From Paludisphaera soli (lineage in GTDB: Bacteria > Planctomycetota > Planctomycetia > Isosphaerales > Isosphaeraceae), in assembly GCF_011064595.1 (NCBI RefSeq), contig NZ_JAALJI010000002.1:372001-436000 (forward strand): a stretch of DNA of 64,000 nucleotides, written 5' to 3'. Shown in pieces: positions 36,027 to 44,110 of the stretch; the stretch's first letter is position 1, and every line of letters begins with the position of its first letter. Position numbers and translations under genes: made by a program. The notes below the pieces were generated by a model that saw nothing but the letters and a program-made list of their open reading frames with translations, ran no database searches and was not told the origin of the DNA.

Positions 36027-38701
36027 TGAAGACGCCCCCCGACCGGTCCGCCCCGAACCGACCGACAGCCTTCCCCGGGAGATCCGCGATGAGACGACAC
36101 GGACGACTGCTCTTTGGACTGGGCGTCTTCGCGCTCGTGGGGGCCGCGACCGCCGCCGTCACCCCCTCGGCGGGGGACGGTTCGAACGGCGGCAAGCTGG
36201 GCGTGGGCCCGGCTTATGACCGCGTCGGCCGCGTGGCCGTCATGCACGAGGGGCGCGTCAAGCCGCTCGACACCGTCGCCCGCGAGGAGGTCAAGCAGGT
36301 CTTCGGCCGCGAGTCGATCAAGCTCCTCGACGACCGCAACGAGGTCGTCGAGACCTGGGGACCCGTCGGCGCGTTCGTCGACTGGATCGCCCGGCCGGAG
36401 TTCTGGGACTCGCAGCCGTTCATCCTCGTCGACTACCTGCCGCTCAAGCGACAGATCCTCCTCGGCTCCGCCCGGGCCAAGTTCGCGGCCATCGCCGCCC
36501 GGCCCGAGACGCCGGCCCAGGATAAGGAACGGCTCGCGATCCTGGCCGACGACGACAAGCTCGACGCCGCCGTGCTGCTGAAGTACCTGGAGGCCTCGAA
36601 GATCGAGGAGGTCGACCGCAAGGCCCTTCAGGAGGTCGCCGCCAAGCTCCACGAGGACCACAAGTGGCTCTCGCCCGACGAGCTGGACGAGGCCAAGATC
36701 CGCCACGGCGACCACGACGAGGCGTTCATGGAGTGGGTCTCCCAGCTCGACGAACAGCGGCGCAAGTTCGACGAGAACCCGATGTCGGCCGCCCGGCTCA
36801 CCGAGGTCGAGCGCCGGGCGATCGACGTCGGCAAGCGGCTGGCGAGCTACAAGGCCTATTCCGGCGACGAGATGCGGTCCGCCGGCCTGATCCGCATCAT
36901 GCCCCGTCCGTTCAGCCGCCAGGCGCTCGATTTCTACAAGGAGGTCATCCCCAAGGCGCGCACCGCCGCCAACCTCCGCGACCTCGCGCCGGTCGAGTTC
37001 GACACCCTCAAGGCGCTCGACACCTACTGGAACGACGTCCCCAGCGACGACCGCCACGACCCGGGCGAGGACGCCGCGTTCGACAAGAAGTTCGCCGCCT
37101 GGCTCGCCGAGAACTCGGTCTGGGTCCCGCTCAAGGTGCTCCTGAAGGCCGAGCCCGAATCGCTCGTGAAGGCCGGCTACCCGGAGGCGCAGGCCCGCGC
37201 CTTCCTGGACGCCTACAAGGCGTTCGAGAAGGCCGAGAACGAGAAGCCGGGGGCGGTGCCCATCGAGGCGGCCGAGGCCCTGCTGGCCGCGTCGCGCGCC
37301 CTGGGCGAGGCCGTGAACCCCGAGTACTACCCCAGCGCCGCGGCCGTCGATCGCGAATCGCACTTCAACGCCGTCAACCCGTTCTACCAGGCCCCGTTCG
37401 CCTACGGCGCGTCCCTGATCCTGCTGGCGATCGCCCTGGGCTTCTCCGGCGGCCGCGTCCGTGAGATGGGGACCGCCGGGAAGACGCTCTACTCCCTCGG
37501 CATGCTCGGCCTCGTCGCCGGCATCGCCCTGGAATGCTACGGCTTCTACCTGCGGATCCTGATCACGGGCTGGGCGCCGGTCACGAACATGTACGAGACC
37601 GTCATCTGGGTCGCCCTGGTGGCCGCGGTGCTGGCCCTCGCCTTCGAGCTGATCTACCGGCGCACCTTCACCGCGCTGGCCGGGGCGGGCGTCGCGCTCC
37701 TGGGGACGATCACCGCGGCCAACGTGCCGCTCCTGGACCCCAGCATCAAGAGCCTCCAGCCGGTGCTGCGGAGCAACCTCTGGCTGACGATCCACGTCCT
37801 GACGGAGGTCTCCAGCTACGCCGCGTTCGGCCTGGCCTGGGCGCTCGGCCTGATCGCGACGATCTACTACCTGACCGCCACCTACCGCCGCTCGCCGTCC
37901 TACGGCGAGCTGGCCTCGCCACTCGTCCCGGCGATGCCGCTGCTCTCCATCGGCGTCGGCGGGGTGGCCGCGTCGTACGGGGCGTTCGGGCCGGAATGGA
38001 CCATGAGCGACGCCCTCTTCTACGTCTTCGACGTCATGGCGGTCGTCGGCGGCGTCGTCGCCGCGTCCGCCCTGCTGGCCCTCACCGGCGAGGCGGTCAA
38101 CCGCCTGACCCACCGCGACATCGACGGCCCGAAGGTCGACCCGTTCGCCGACCCCGCGCCGGCTTCCGCAGCCGCATCCTCACGGCCGAGGCCGACGGTC
38201 GAGGAGATCCGCGCGATGGCCGCGCCGGCGACCCTCGACGCCCGCGGCCAGGCCATGCAGGAGACGGCGGCGATGATCAAGCCGCTGTCGAACTTCATCT
38301 ACCGCGCCATGCAAGTCGGCGTCCTCCTGATCGCCGCCGGGACGATCCTCGGCGGCGTCTGGGCCGATTATTCGTGGGGCCGGTTCTGGGGCTGGGACCC
38401 GAAGGAGGTCTGGGCGCTCATCACGCTCCTGATCTACCTCGTGCCGCTCCACGGCCGATTCGCCGGCTGGGTCAGCACCTTCGGCCTGGTCTTCGCCTCG
38501 GTCGTGTGCTTCCTCTCGGTCGTCATGGCCTGGTACGGCGTGAACTTCGTCCTCGGCGTGGGCCTGCACAGCTACGGCTTCGTCGAGGGGGGCTCGCAAG
38601 GCGCGATGAGCCTCATCCTGTCGGGGATGATGGCCCTGCCGATCGGCGCCGCCTGGCGTCGCCACCTGGGCCGGGCCCGCCCGGTCGAAGTTCAGGCGTG
38701 A
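36026..38701 (+). CDS. ccsA: CcsA/ResC-type cytochrome c biogenesis protein
   Basis: 891 residues from the ATG that overlaps the ResB stop; an ATG at 36089 with GGGAGA before it, which puts a signal-like helix first, is a good alternative. The N-terminal about 430 residues form an extra soluble domain between a first helix and the membrane core. The C-terminal half has 8 or more helices with the heme-handling tryptophan-rich motif WGRFWGWDPKEVWALI (about residue 785-800) and flanking histidines (TIHVLTEVSSYAAFG; PLHGRF). With ResB it forms the system II synthetase. The last 89 bases overlap the convergent DUF309 gene. Confidence 0.92.
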   Translation: MKTPPDRSAPNRPTAFPGRSAMRRHGRLLFGLGVFALVGAATAAVTPSAGDGSNGGKLGVGPAYDRVGRVAVMHEGRVKPLDTVAREEVKQVFGRESIKLLDDRNEVVETWGPVGAFVDWIARPEFWDSQPFILVDYLPLKRQILLGSARAKFAAIAARPETPAQDKERLAILADDDKLDAAVLLKYLEASKIEEVDRKALQEVAAKLHEDHKWLSPDELDEAKIRHGDHDEAFMEWVSQLDEQRRKFDENPMSAARLTEVERRAIDVGKRLASYKAYSGDEMRSAGLIRIMPRPFSRQALDFYKEVIPKARTAANLRDLAPVEFDTLKALDTYWNDVPSDDRHDPGEDAAFDKKFAAWLAENSVWVPLKVLLKAEPESLVKAGYPEAQARAFLDAYKAFEKAENEKPGAVPIEAAEALLAASRALGEAVNPEYYPSAAAVDRESHFNAVNPFYQAPFAYGASLILLAIALGFSGGRVREMGTAGKTLYSLGMLGLVAGIALECYGFYLRILITGWAPVTNMYETVIWVALVAAVLALAFELIYRRTFTALAGAGVALLGTITAANVPLLDPSIKSLQPVLRSNLWLTIHVLTEVSSYAAFGLAWALGLIATIYYLTATYRRSPSYGELASPLVPAMPLLSIGVGGVAASYGAFGPEWTMSDALFYVFDVMAVVGGVVAASALLALTGEAVNRLTHRDIDGPKVDPFADPAPASAAASSRPRPTVEEIRAMAAPATLDARGQAMQETAAMIKPLSNFIYRAMQVGVLLIAAGTILGGVWADYSWGRFWGWDPKEVWALITLLIYLVPLHGRFAGWVSTFGLVFASVVCFLSVVMAWYGVNFVLGVGLHSYGFVEGGSQGAMSLILSGMMALPIGAAWRRHLGRARPVEVQA

Positions 38702-39188
38702 AGACGCGAACGGCCGAGCCCTCGGGTACGACGGGCTCGGCCGGCGGATCGTCGGCCACCGACCGGGCGAAGGCGATCCAGGCGTCGAGGTCGAGCCCCA
38801 AAAGCGACGGGCCGACCTCGGCGCGGGCCTCCGCGAAGTGGTCGGCCGCCCGCCTCGCGTGGGATCGCACGCCTCCCGGCCGCCCCTGCCGGACCTTCAC
38901 GCCGGCCGCCGCGAGCTTGATCAGGCCCTTCAACACCAGGGCCGTCGGGCCGCGACGACCGTGCGCCAGCCAGAGCGCCTCCCAGGCCTCGTGCGCCTCC
39001 CAGTAGCATCCCGCGTTGAACAGGTCGACCCCGCGCAGGTAGGCCGGCGACTCGGCCCAGGCGTCGGCCTCGACGGGCGCCACGGCCGGGGCGGGCTCGT
39101 CGCGGCGGGGCCGGGCCACGCCTCGCCCGGGGACGTACGTCTGCGACGGCGGCTCCGCGTCGTGATAGAATCGGGGCGTCTCGCCCAT
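38613..39188 (-). CDS. DUF309 protein
   Basis: 191 residues from the ATG at 39188 (MGETPRFYHDAEPPSQ). The core AYLRGVDLFNAGCYWEAHEA and LVLKGLIKLAAAGVKVRQG is the DUF309 signature, a short helical domain. The function is unknown. The Pro/Gly/Arg-rich tail overlaps the ccsA 3' end by 89 bases on the other strand and probably has no structure. A longer frame to 39746 is only the shadow of the next gene. Confidence 0.85.
   Translation of the reverse strand: MGETPRFYHDAEPPSQTYVPGRGVARPRRDEPAPAVAPVEADAWAESPAYLRGVDLFNAGCYWEAHEAWEALWLAHGRRGPTALVLKGLIKLAAAGVKVRQGRPGGVRSHARRAADHFAEARAEVGPSLLGLDLDAWIAFARSVADDPPAEPVVPEGSAVRVFTPELRPGGPGPGGDARRRRSAGPSSPTG
39166..39171 (+). promoter_or_regulatory. Candidate -10 element for the phosphodiesterase-sulfatase pair
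   Basis: TAGAAT about 55-60 bases before the start at 39226, inside the first codons of the divergent DUF309 gene. No convincing -35 at 16-18 bases; it resembles the -10 boxes at 33757 and 54808. Confidence 0.25.
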
Positions 39189-39225
39189 CGTCACCCGCCT
39201 ATCCTGGATGGAGCCGGCCCCCGCG

Positions 39226-40614
39226 ATGTCCGCCACGCCCGTCGTCGTCGTCAACGCCGTGGGGCTCACCCGGCGTCTCCTCGCCCACGCCCCGCGCCTG
39301 AAGGCCCTGGCCGACGCCGGCTGGGTCCGGTCGCTGGACGAGGCGTCCCCCGCCGTGACCTGCACGGCCCAGGCCAGCCTGCTCACCGGCGAGGCCCCGC
39401 AAGGGCACGGCATCGTCGCCAACGGCTGGCTCTTCCGCGACACCCGCGAGGTCCGATTCTGGCAGCAGTCCAGCGCCCTGGTCCAGGCCGAAACGGTCGA
39501 GACCACGCTCCGCCGCCGGGCCCGCGAGCAGGGCCGCGAGTTCCGCATCGCCAAGCTCTTCTGGTGGTTCAACCAGGGCGCCGACGTCGACCTGAGCGTC
39601 ACGCCCAAGCCCTGGTACGGGGCCGACGGCAACAAGGTCTTCGGCATCTCCGGCACGCCCGACGGCCTCTGCGAGAGGCTCGAATCCGGCCTGGGCAAGT
39701 TCCCGTTCCACACCTTCTGGGGCCCGAACGCCGGACTCCCCTGCACCGACTGGATCGCCCGGGCCGCCGCCGACGTCCTCGCGAAAGACCGCCCCGACCT
39801 GACCTTCGTGTACCTGCCGCACCTGGACTACGAGCCCCAGCGCCACGGACCTTCCGGCTGCGACATGCCGAAGCTCGTCCGCGAGCTGGACGACGCGGCT
39901 GCCCCCCTGCTCGACCGCGCGAAGGCCGAGGACGCCCGCGTCTGGGTCGTCAGCGAGTACGGCCACTGCGACGTCTCCCGCCCCGTCCTCCTGAATCGCG
40001 CCCTGCGTCGCGCGGGCCTGCTGACCGTCCGCGACGGGCCGTTCGGAGAGACGATCGATACCTTCGGCAGCCGCGCGATGGCCGTCTGCGACCACCAGCT
40101 CGCCCACGTCTACGTATCCCGAAGTGAAGACATCTCGATGGTTCGCGAACTGCTCGCGTCCCAGCCGGGCGTCGCGCGGACGCTCGCGGGCGAGGAGCGG
40201 GCCGAGATCGGCCTGGACCACGAGCGCTCGGGCGAGGTCGTCGCCCTGTCCGAGCCCGACGCCTGGTTCGCCTACCCCTACTGGCTCGACGACGCCAGGG
40301 CCCCGGACTTCGCCCGGACGATCGACATCCACCGCAAGCCGGGCTTCGACCCCTGCGAGATGTTCTTCGACCCCGCGCTCATCTGGCCGATGGGCCGCGC
40401 GGTCCGCCGGCTGGTCCAGAAGAAGCTCGGCTTCCGCACCCTGTTCGACGTCGTCCCGCTCGACCCGAACCTCGTCCGGGGCAGCCACGGACTCCCCGCC
40501 GCCGACCCGCTGGACAAGCCCCTGCTCCTCGCCGACGGCCCCGCGCCGGGCGGGGATCGGCTCAAGACCATGGACTTCCGCAACCTGCTCCTCGACGCTT
40601 TCTCGCAGGGATGA
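39226..40614 (+). CDS. Alkaline-phosphatase-superfamily phosphodiesterase
   Basis: 462 residues from the ATG at 39226 (MSATPVVVVNAVGLTRRLL); an ATG at 39208 adds six residues. Fits the type I phosphodiesterase/nucleotide pyrophosphatase group: SPAVTCTAQASLLTGEAPQ contains the Thr nucleophile, LPHLDYEPQRHGP the Asp and His ligands, and VSEYGHCDV the second metal site. It should hydrolyse a phosphodiester or pyrophosphate, possibly of a nucleotide sugar; no signal peptide is seen. Its stop overlaps the sulfatase start (ATGA). Confidence 0.88.
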   Translation: MSATPVVVVNAVGLTRRLLAHAPRLKALADAGWVRSLDEASPAVTCTAQASLLTGEAPQGHGIVANGWLFRDTREVRFWQQSSALVQAETVETTLRRRAREQGREFRIAKLFWWFNQGADVDLSVTPKPWYGADGNKVFGISGTPDGLCERLESGLGKFPFHTFWGPNAGLPCTDWIARAAADVLAKDRPDLTFVYLPHLDYEPQRHGPSGCDMPKLVRELDDAAAPLLDRAKAEDARVWVVSEYGHCDVSRPVLLNRALRRAGLLTVRDGPFGETIDTFGSRAMAVCDHQLAHVYVSRSEDISMVRELLASQPGVARTLAGEERAEIGLDHERSGEVVALSEPDAWFAYPYWLDDARAPDFARTIDIHRKPGFDPCEMFFDPALIWPMGRAVRRLVQKKLGFRTLFDVVPLDPNLVRGSHGLPAADPLDKPLLLADGPAPGGDRLKTMDFRNLLLDAFSQG

Positions 40615-42050
40615 TCATGAAATCACCTTCGATCCTGATGATCTCGGCGATCCTCGGCCTGGCCGCGAACGCGAACGGGGAGGAGCCCCGGAAGGCCGAC
40701 CGGCCCAACGTCGTCCTGATCTTCTGCGACGACATGGGGTACGGCGACCTCGGCTGCTTCGGGCAGGCGAAGTACGCGACGCCGAACCTCGACCGCATGG
40801 CCGCCGAGGGCGCGCGGTTCACCGACTTCTACGTCGCCAGCGCGGTCTGCTCGGCCTCGCGCGCGGCGCTGCTGACGGGGGCGTACCACGAGCGCGTCGG
40901 CATCCGGGGGGCGCTCGGGCCGATGACGGACCTGGGGCTGTCGCACGACGAGACGACGATGGCCGAGATGTTCCGGTCGGCCGGATACGCCACGGGGATG
41001 GCCGGCAAGTGGCACCTGGGCCGCCGGCCGTCGCAGGCGCCCGTCCACCACGGCTTCGACGAGTTCCTGGGCCTGCCCTACTCCGGCGACATGTGGCCGC
41101 ACCACCCCGAGCGGCCCGAGGGATATCCGGCGCTGCCGCTGATCGAGGGGGACCGGCCCTCGATCGCCGACGTCACGGCCGAGGTCCAGAAGACGCTGAC
41201 CACCCGGTTCGCCGATCGCGCCGTGGACTTCATCAAGCGGAACAAGGATCGCCCGTTCTTCTTCTACCTCGCCCCCAACATGCCCCACGTCCCGCTGTTC
41301 GTCCGCGACGAGCACGCCGGCCGGAGCGGCGCCGGCCTCTACGGCGACGTGATCCGCGAGATCGACGACGCCGTGGGAGCCATCCTCGACACGCTCAAAG
41401 CCGAGGGGATCGACGAGCGGACGCTGGTCGTCTTCACGTCCGACAACGGCCCCTGGCTCAGCTACGGCGACCACGGCGGCTCGGCCGGCCCGCTCCGCGA
41501 GGGCAAGGGGACGAGCTACGAAGGGGGCGTCCGGGTGCCGTTCGTCGCGCGAAGGCCGGGCCACGTCCCCGCCGGCCTCGTCCAGCGCCAGCCGGCGGCG
41601 ACCATCGACCTGCTCCCCACGTTCGCCGCCCTGAGCGGGGCCGCCCCGCCCCCCCTGCCGATCGACGGCCTCGACGTCCGCCCGCTCCTCCTCGGCGAGC
41701 CCGACGCGAAAAGCCCCCACGAGGCCCTCTTCTTCTACTACGCCGACGGCCAGCTCCAGGCGATGCGCTCCGGCCCGTGGAAGCTCCTCTTCCCCCACGT
41801 CACCCGCACCATGAACGGCCAGGCACCCGGCGGGGGCGGCGTCCCCGGCAAGTACCGCAACCAGGCCGTCGGCCTGGAGCTGTACGACCTCGGCGCCGAC
41901 GTCGGCGAGACCCGCAACCTCGCATCCGACAGGCCCGAGGTCGTCGAGCGGCTCCAGGCGATGGCCGACGCGATGCGGGGACGACTCGGCGACAAGCTCA
42001 TGAATCGAGAAGGCCCGGAGATCCGGCCCGCCGCGACGGCCGTCGATTGA
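40611..42050 (+). CDS. Secreted type I sulfatase
   Basis: 479 residues with a signal peptide (MIMKSPSILMISAILGLAANA). Metal ligands in NVVLIFCDDMGYGDLG. The formylglycine motif is C-S-A-S-R in SAVCSASRAALLTG, the Ala form of C-x-P/A-x-R, so activation by a formylglycine-generating enzyme elsewhere is needed. GMAGKWHLG and FTSDNGPWLS complete the site. Sulfatases of this kind strip sulfate from algal or animal polysaccharides and are very numerous in planctomycetes. It is coupled to the preceding phosphodiesterase gene. Confidence 0.95.
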   Translation: MIMKSPSILMISAILGLAANANGEEPRKADRPNVVLIFCDDMGYGDLGCFGQAKYATPNLDRMAAEGARFTDFYVASAVCSASRAALLTGAYHERVGIRGALGPMTDLGLSHDETTMAEMFRSAGYATGMAGKWHLGRRPSQAPVHHGFDEFLGLPYSGDMWPHHPERPEGYPALPLIEGDRPSIADVTAEVQKTLTTRFADRAVDFIKRNKDRPFFFYLAPNMPHVPLFVRDEHAGRSGAGLYGDVIREIDDAVGAILDTLKAEGIDERTLVVFTSDNGPWLSYGDHGGSAGPLREGKGTSYEGGVRVPFVARRPGHVPAGLVQRQPAATIDLLPTFAALSGAAPPPLPIDGLDVRPLLLGEPDAKSPHEALFFYYADGQLQAMRSGPWKLLFPHVTRTMNGQAPGGGGVPGKYRNQAVGLELYDLGADVGETRNLASDRPEVVERLQAMADAMRGRLGDKLMNREGPEIRPAATAVD

Positions 42051-42063
42051 CCGCGAACGTCGA

Positions 42064-42477
42064 TCACGCCTCGGCTCGGGACTCGCTAAGACTGCGTGCG
42101 TAAGCGATGACCGCGGCCGCGAAGGACGCGAGCACGGCCTCGAAATCGGCACCCGATCGCATCCCGTGGAGCGGTGCCTCCGCGATGGTCCGCAGTTCGT
42201 CGCCTCCGGCCGAGACGTGCACCGCGACGAGGCGGACCCAGTCCCAACCTCGCTCATAGGAGATCGAAACGAGTTCGCCGGCTCGGCCCCACTCGAGGAA
42301 CTGCGGCACCCTGGCCCGACGAGGACTCCTGCCGACGAGGTGGAAGTCGACGTTTCGGAGGGCGGGGTCGACGGCCTTCCGAACGTCGGCCAGCAGCAAG
42401 CCCACGCCGATCCCCTTGTATCGATTCGGGTCTCCTCGGCGGCCGCGATCGCTCCCCGTGGACGTCTCTCGGTCCAT
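42064..42477 (-). CDS. Hypothetical protein
   Basis: 137 residues from the ATG at 42477, which has GGGAGG six bases upstream; this rules out the longer GTG frame at 42501. A mixed alpha/beta protein with LLLADVRKAVDPALRNVDFH, VPQFLEWGRAGELVSISYER and WDWVRLVAVHVSAGGDEL. No family recognised, no export signal. It is convergent with the sulfatase gene. Confidence 0.6.
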   Translation of the reverse strand: MDRETSTGSDRGRRGDPNRYKGIGVGLLLADVRKAVDPALRNVDFHLVGRSPRRARVPQFLEWGRAGELVSISYERGWDWVRLVAVHVSAGGDELRTIAEAPLHGMRSGADFEAVLASFAAAVIAYARSLSESRAEA

Positions 42478-42574
42478 CGCGCCCTCCCAACTCGAAGCCA
42501 CAGAGCAAAACTCGAAGGCATCCCGCCGCGATCGTTGCGTCGGCGCCCCCTCCCGTTAGACCGACGAGGTCCTC

Positions 42575-42603
42575 TTGAGTTCGCGAGGGAGTGCCGCTAC
42601 TCT
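42575..42603 (+). promoter_or_regulatory. Promoter of the cobalamin riboswitch leader
   Basis: TTGAGT (42575-42580), an exact 17-base spacer and TACTCT (42598-42603). A start of transcription near 42610 falls at the first base of the riboswitch P1 stem (42611), which independently supports the call. Confidence 0.6.
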
Positions 42604-42610
42604 GGGGCTG

Positions 42611-42791
42611 CTCGACAGGTGCCCCCGGCCGAGAATGCTCGGGGGGGAGAATAGGGAAGCCGGTGAGAATCCGGCGCGGGGCCGCCGCTGTAATCGGTGA
42701 GGCTTCGGACCACAGGGCCACTGCCCCCCACGGGGCGGGAAGGCCGTCCGAGGCCGCTATCAGCCGAGAGCCAGAAGACCTGCCCGTCGAG
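42611..42791 (+). ncRNA. Cobalamin (B12) riboswitch
   Basis: The aptamer is recognisable end to end. The P1 stem is CTCGAC (42611-42616) paired with GTCGAG (42786-42791). Then come ACAGGTGCC, AGAATAGGGAAGCCGGTGAG and AATCCGG, the B12-box core GCCGCCGCTGTAATCGGTGA (about 42689-42708), CCACAGGGCCACTGCC, a GGGAAGG-type segment, and GCCAGAAGACCTGCC (to about 42784). It faces the DUF4465/PEP-CTERM gene 356 bases downstream, with no other gene between. In this class, adenosylcobalamin binding normally lowers expression. Confidence 0.95.
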
Positions 42792-43146
42792 TGCTGTTGG
42801 GATGCCGTCGCCGCATCCCCGGCGGACGTCCGCGCGGATCGGCCGCGAGGAGTGCGCCCGGGACGGTTGCACGCGTCCCCCCCTGCCCGACCCGGCGGAA
42901 AGGCCTTCCTGATCTCCGACGCGTGGCGCCCCCGCTCACCTCTCGCGAGCTGATCGGTCGCCGCATCTCGTCTTGATCCGCGGATTGACGCGATCGACCG
43001 GACGGCCTGGCCGTCCCGGCTCGCATCCTCACGCCCCGATCGACCGTACCACCCGCCCGACGACCGAGCGACGCCCCGGCCCGGCCCCGCCGCGCGTCGC
43101 CGCAGAATTCGCGGCCCACCCCGAAACGTCCACTCACCACACGGTA
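42792..43146 (+). other. Long leader between riboswitch and DUF4465 gene
   Basis: 355 bases without a convincing gene. It contains a GGGACG/CGTCCC hairpin (42860-42865 with 42874-42879, loop of 8) followed by a run of C rather than T, which might serve as a Rho-type or sequestering element of the expression platform. The immediate upstream of the start lacks an obvious Shine-Dalgarno sequence. Confidence 0.4.
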
Positions 43147-44061
43147 ATGATCATGAACCGCAAGACGTACATTTCATTGGCCTGCCTGATCCTTTCGGCG
43201 CCCGCCCACCTCGGCGCGACGGCCCGGGCGGGCGACGTCCAGGTTTCGTTCGACGACCTGTCCCTGGCGCCGAATTCCTCCTGGTACGGTCCCGACCCGA
43301 ACGGCACGATCGTCGACGGGGCGTACGGCGACGTGAACCGGGGGTCGTTCACCTCCGAGGGCGTCGCCTTCGGCAACAGCTACGACCTGACCTACGGGAG
43401 CTGGGGCGGTTTCGCCTACTCCAACACCACCGACTCGACGACGGCGGGATGGACGAATCAGTTCTCGGCCTACACCGGGGCGGCCCGCACCGGCGAGAAC
43501 TACGGCGTCGCCTCCGGATACCGCGACCCCTCCCGGTTCGACCCGACGAACGCCGACCACCTGCGGAGCCTCCCCTCGTTGACCCTGCCGGCCGGCGCGG
43601 GCGTCGCGGGGATGTTCGTGACCAACACGACCTACACGGCCCTCTCGATGCTCGACGGCGACGGCTGGGCCAAGAAGTTCGGCGGCGACACGGGGAACGA
43701 CGCCGACTGGTTCAAGCTGACGGCCTATGGCACGGGCGCGACCGGCCAGGTCGTCGCCGCCTCCGCCGAAATCTACCTCGCCGATTACCGCTTCGCCGAC
43801 AACTCGCTGGACTACATCCTCGACTCCTGGGCCTACCTGGACCTCTCGGCGCTGGCGGCGGCCGGGGCCCAGAGCCTCCACTTCAACGTCTCCTCGTCCG
43901 ACGTCGGCGTGTACGGGATGAACACCCCGGCCTACTTCGCGATGGACGACCTGACCTACACGCTCGCCGCCCCCGCCGTGCCCGAGCCGGCGTCCCTGGC
44001 GATGGCGGGTGCGGCCCTCGCCCTCGTCGGGCTGGCCCTCCGGTCGCGGCGGACCTCCTGA
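43147..44061 (+). CDS. DUF4465 surface protein with PEP-CTERM anchor, under B12 riboswitch
   Basis: 304 residues from ATG 43147 (a second ATG six bases on). A signal peptide (to about residue 28, ATARA) precedes a DUF4465 domain: VSFDDLSLAPNSSWYGPD, GVAFGNSYDLTYGSWGGFAY, YADYRFADNS-type and VGVYGMNTPAYFAMDDL. The C-terminus is a PEP-CTERM sorting signal: VPEPAS, a hydrophobic helix and RSRR. It is therefore exported and processed at the membrane. The riboswitch upstream points to a role in capturing cobalamin or a related corrinoid. Bacteroidetes DUF4465 lipoproteins have been linked to B12 binding, as I recall; the planctomycete role is inferred. Confidence 0.9.
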   Translation: MIMNRKTYISLACLILSAPAHLGATARAGDVQVSFDDLSLAPNSSWYGPDPNGTIVDGAYGDVNRGSFTSEGVAFGNSYDLTYGSWGGFAYSNTTDSTTAGWTNQFSAYTGAARTGENYGVASGYRDPSRFDPTNADHLRSLPSLTLPAGAGVAGMFVTNTTYTALSMLDGDGWAKKFGGDTGNDADWFKLTAYGTGATGQVVAASAEIYLADYRFADNSLDYILDSWAYLDLSALAAAGAQSLHFNVSSSDVGVYGMNTPAYFAMDDLTYTLAAPAVPEPASLAMAGAALALVGLALRSRRTS

Positions 44062-44110
44062 TCCCAGGGTCCCGAACCTTCCGGCCGGCCGCGCGACGCG
44101 CGGCCGGCCT

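Noticed and set aside
38613-39746. A 377-residue minus-strand frame including DUF309
   Set aside because: Only the part from 39188 is DUF309; the upstream part is antisense to the phosphodiesterase gene.
42860-42879. Intrinsic terminator downstream of the riboswitch
   Set aside because: The hairpin is followed by C rather than T residues, so it is noted as part of the leader but not called a terminator.
42591-42953. Short plus-strand frames over the riboswitch region
   Set aside because: The sequence is accounted for by the cobalamin aptamer and its leader; the frames lack start signals and coding character.
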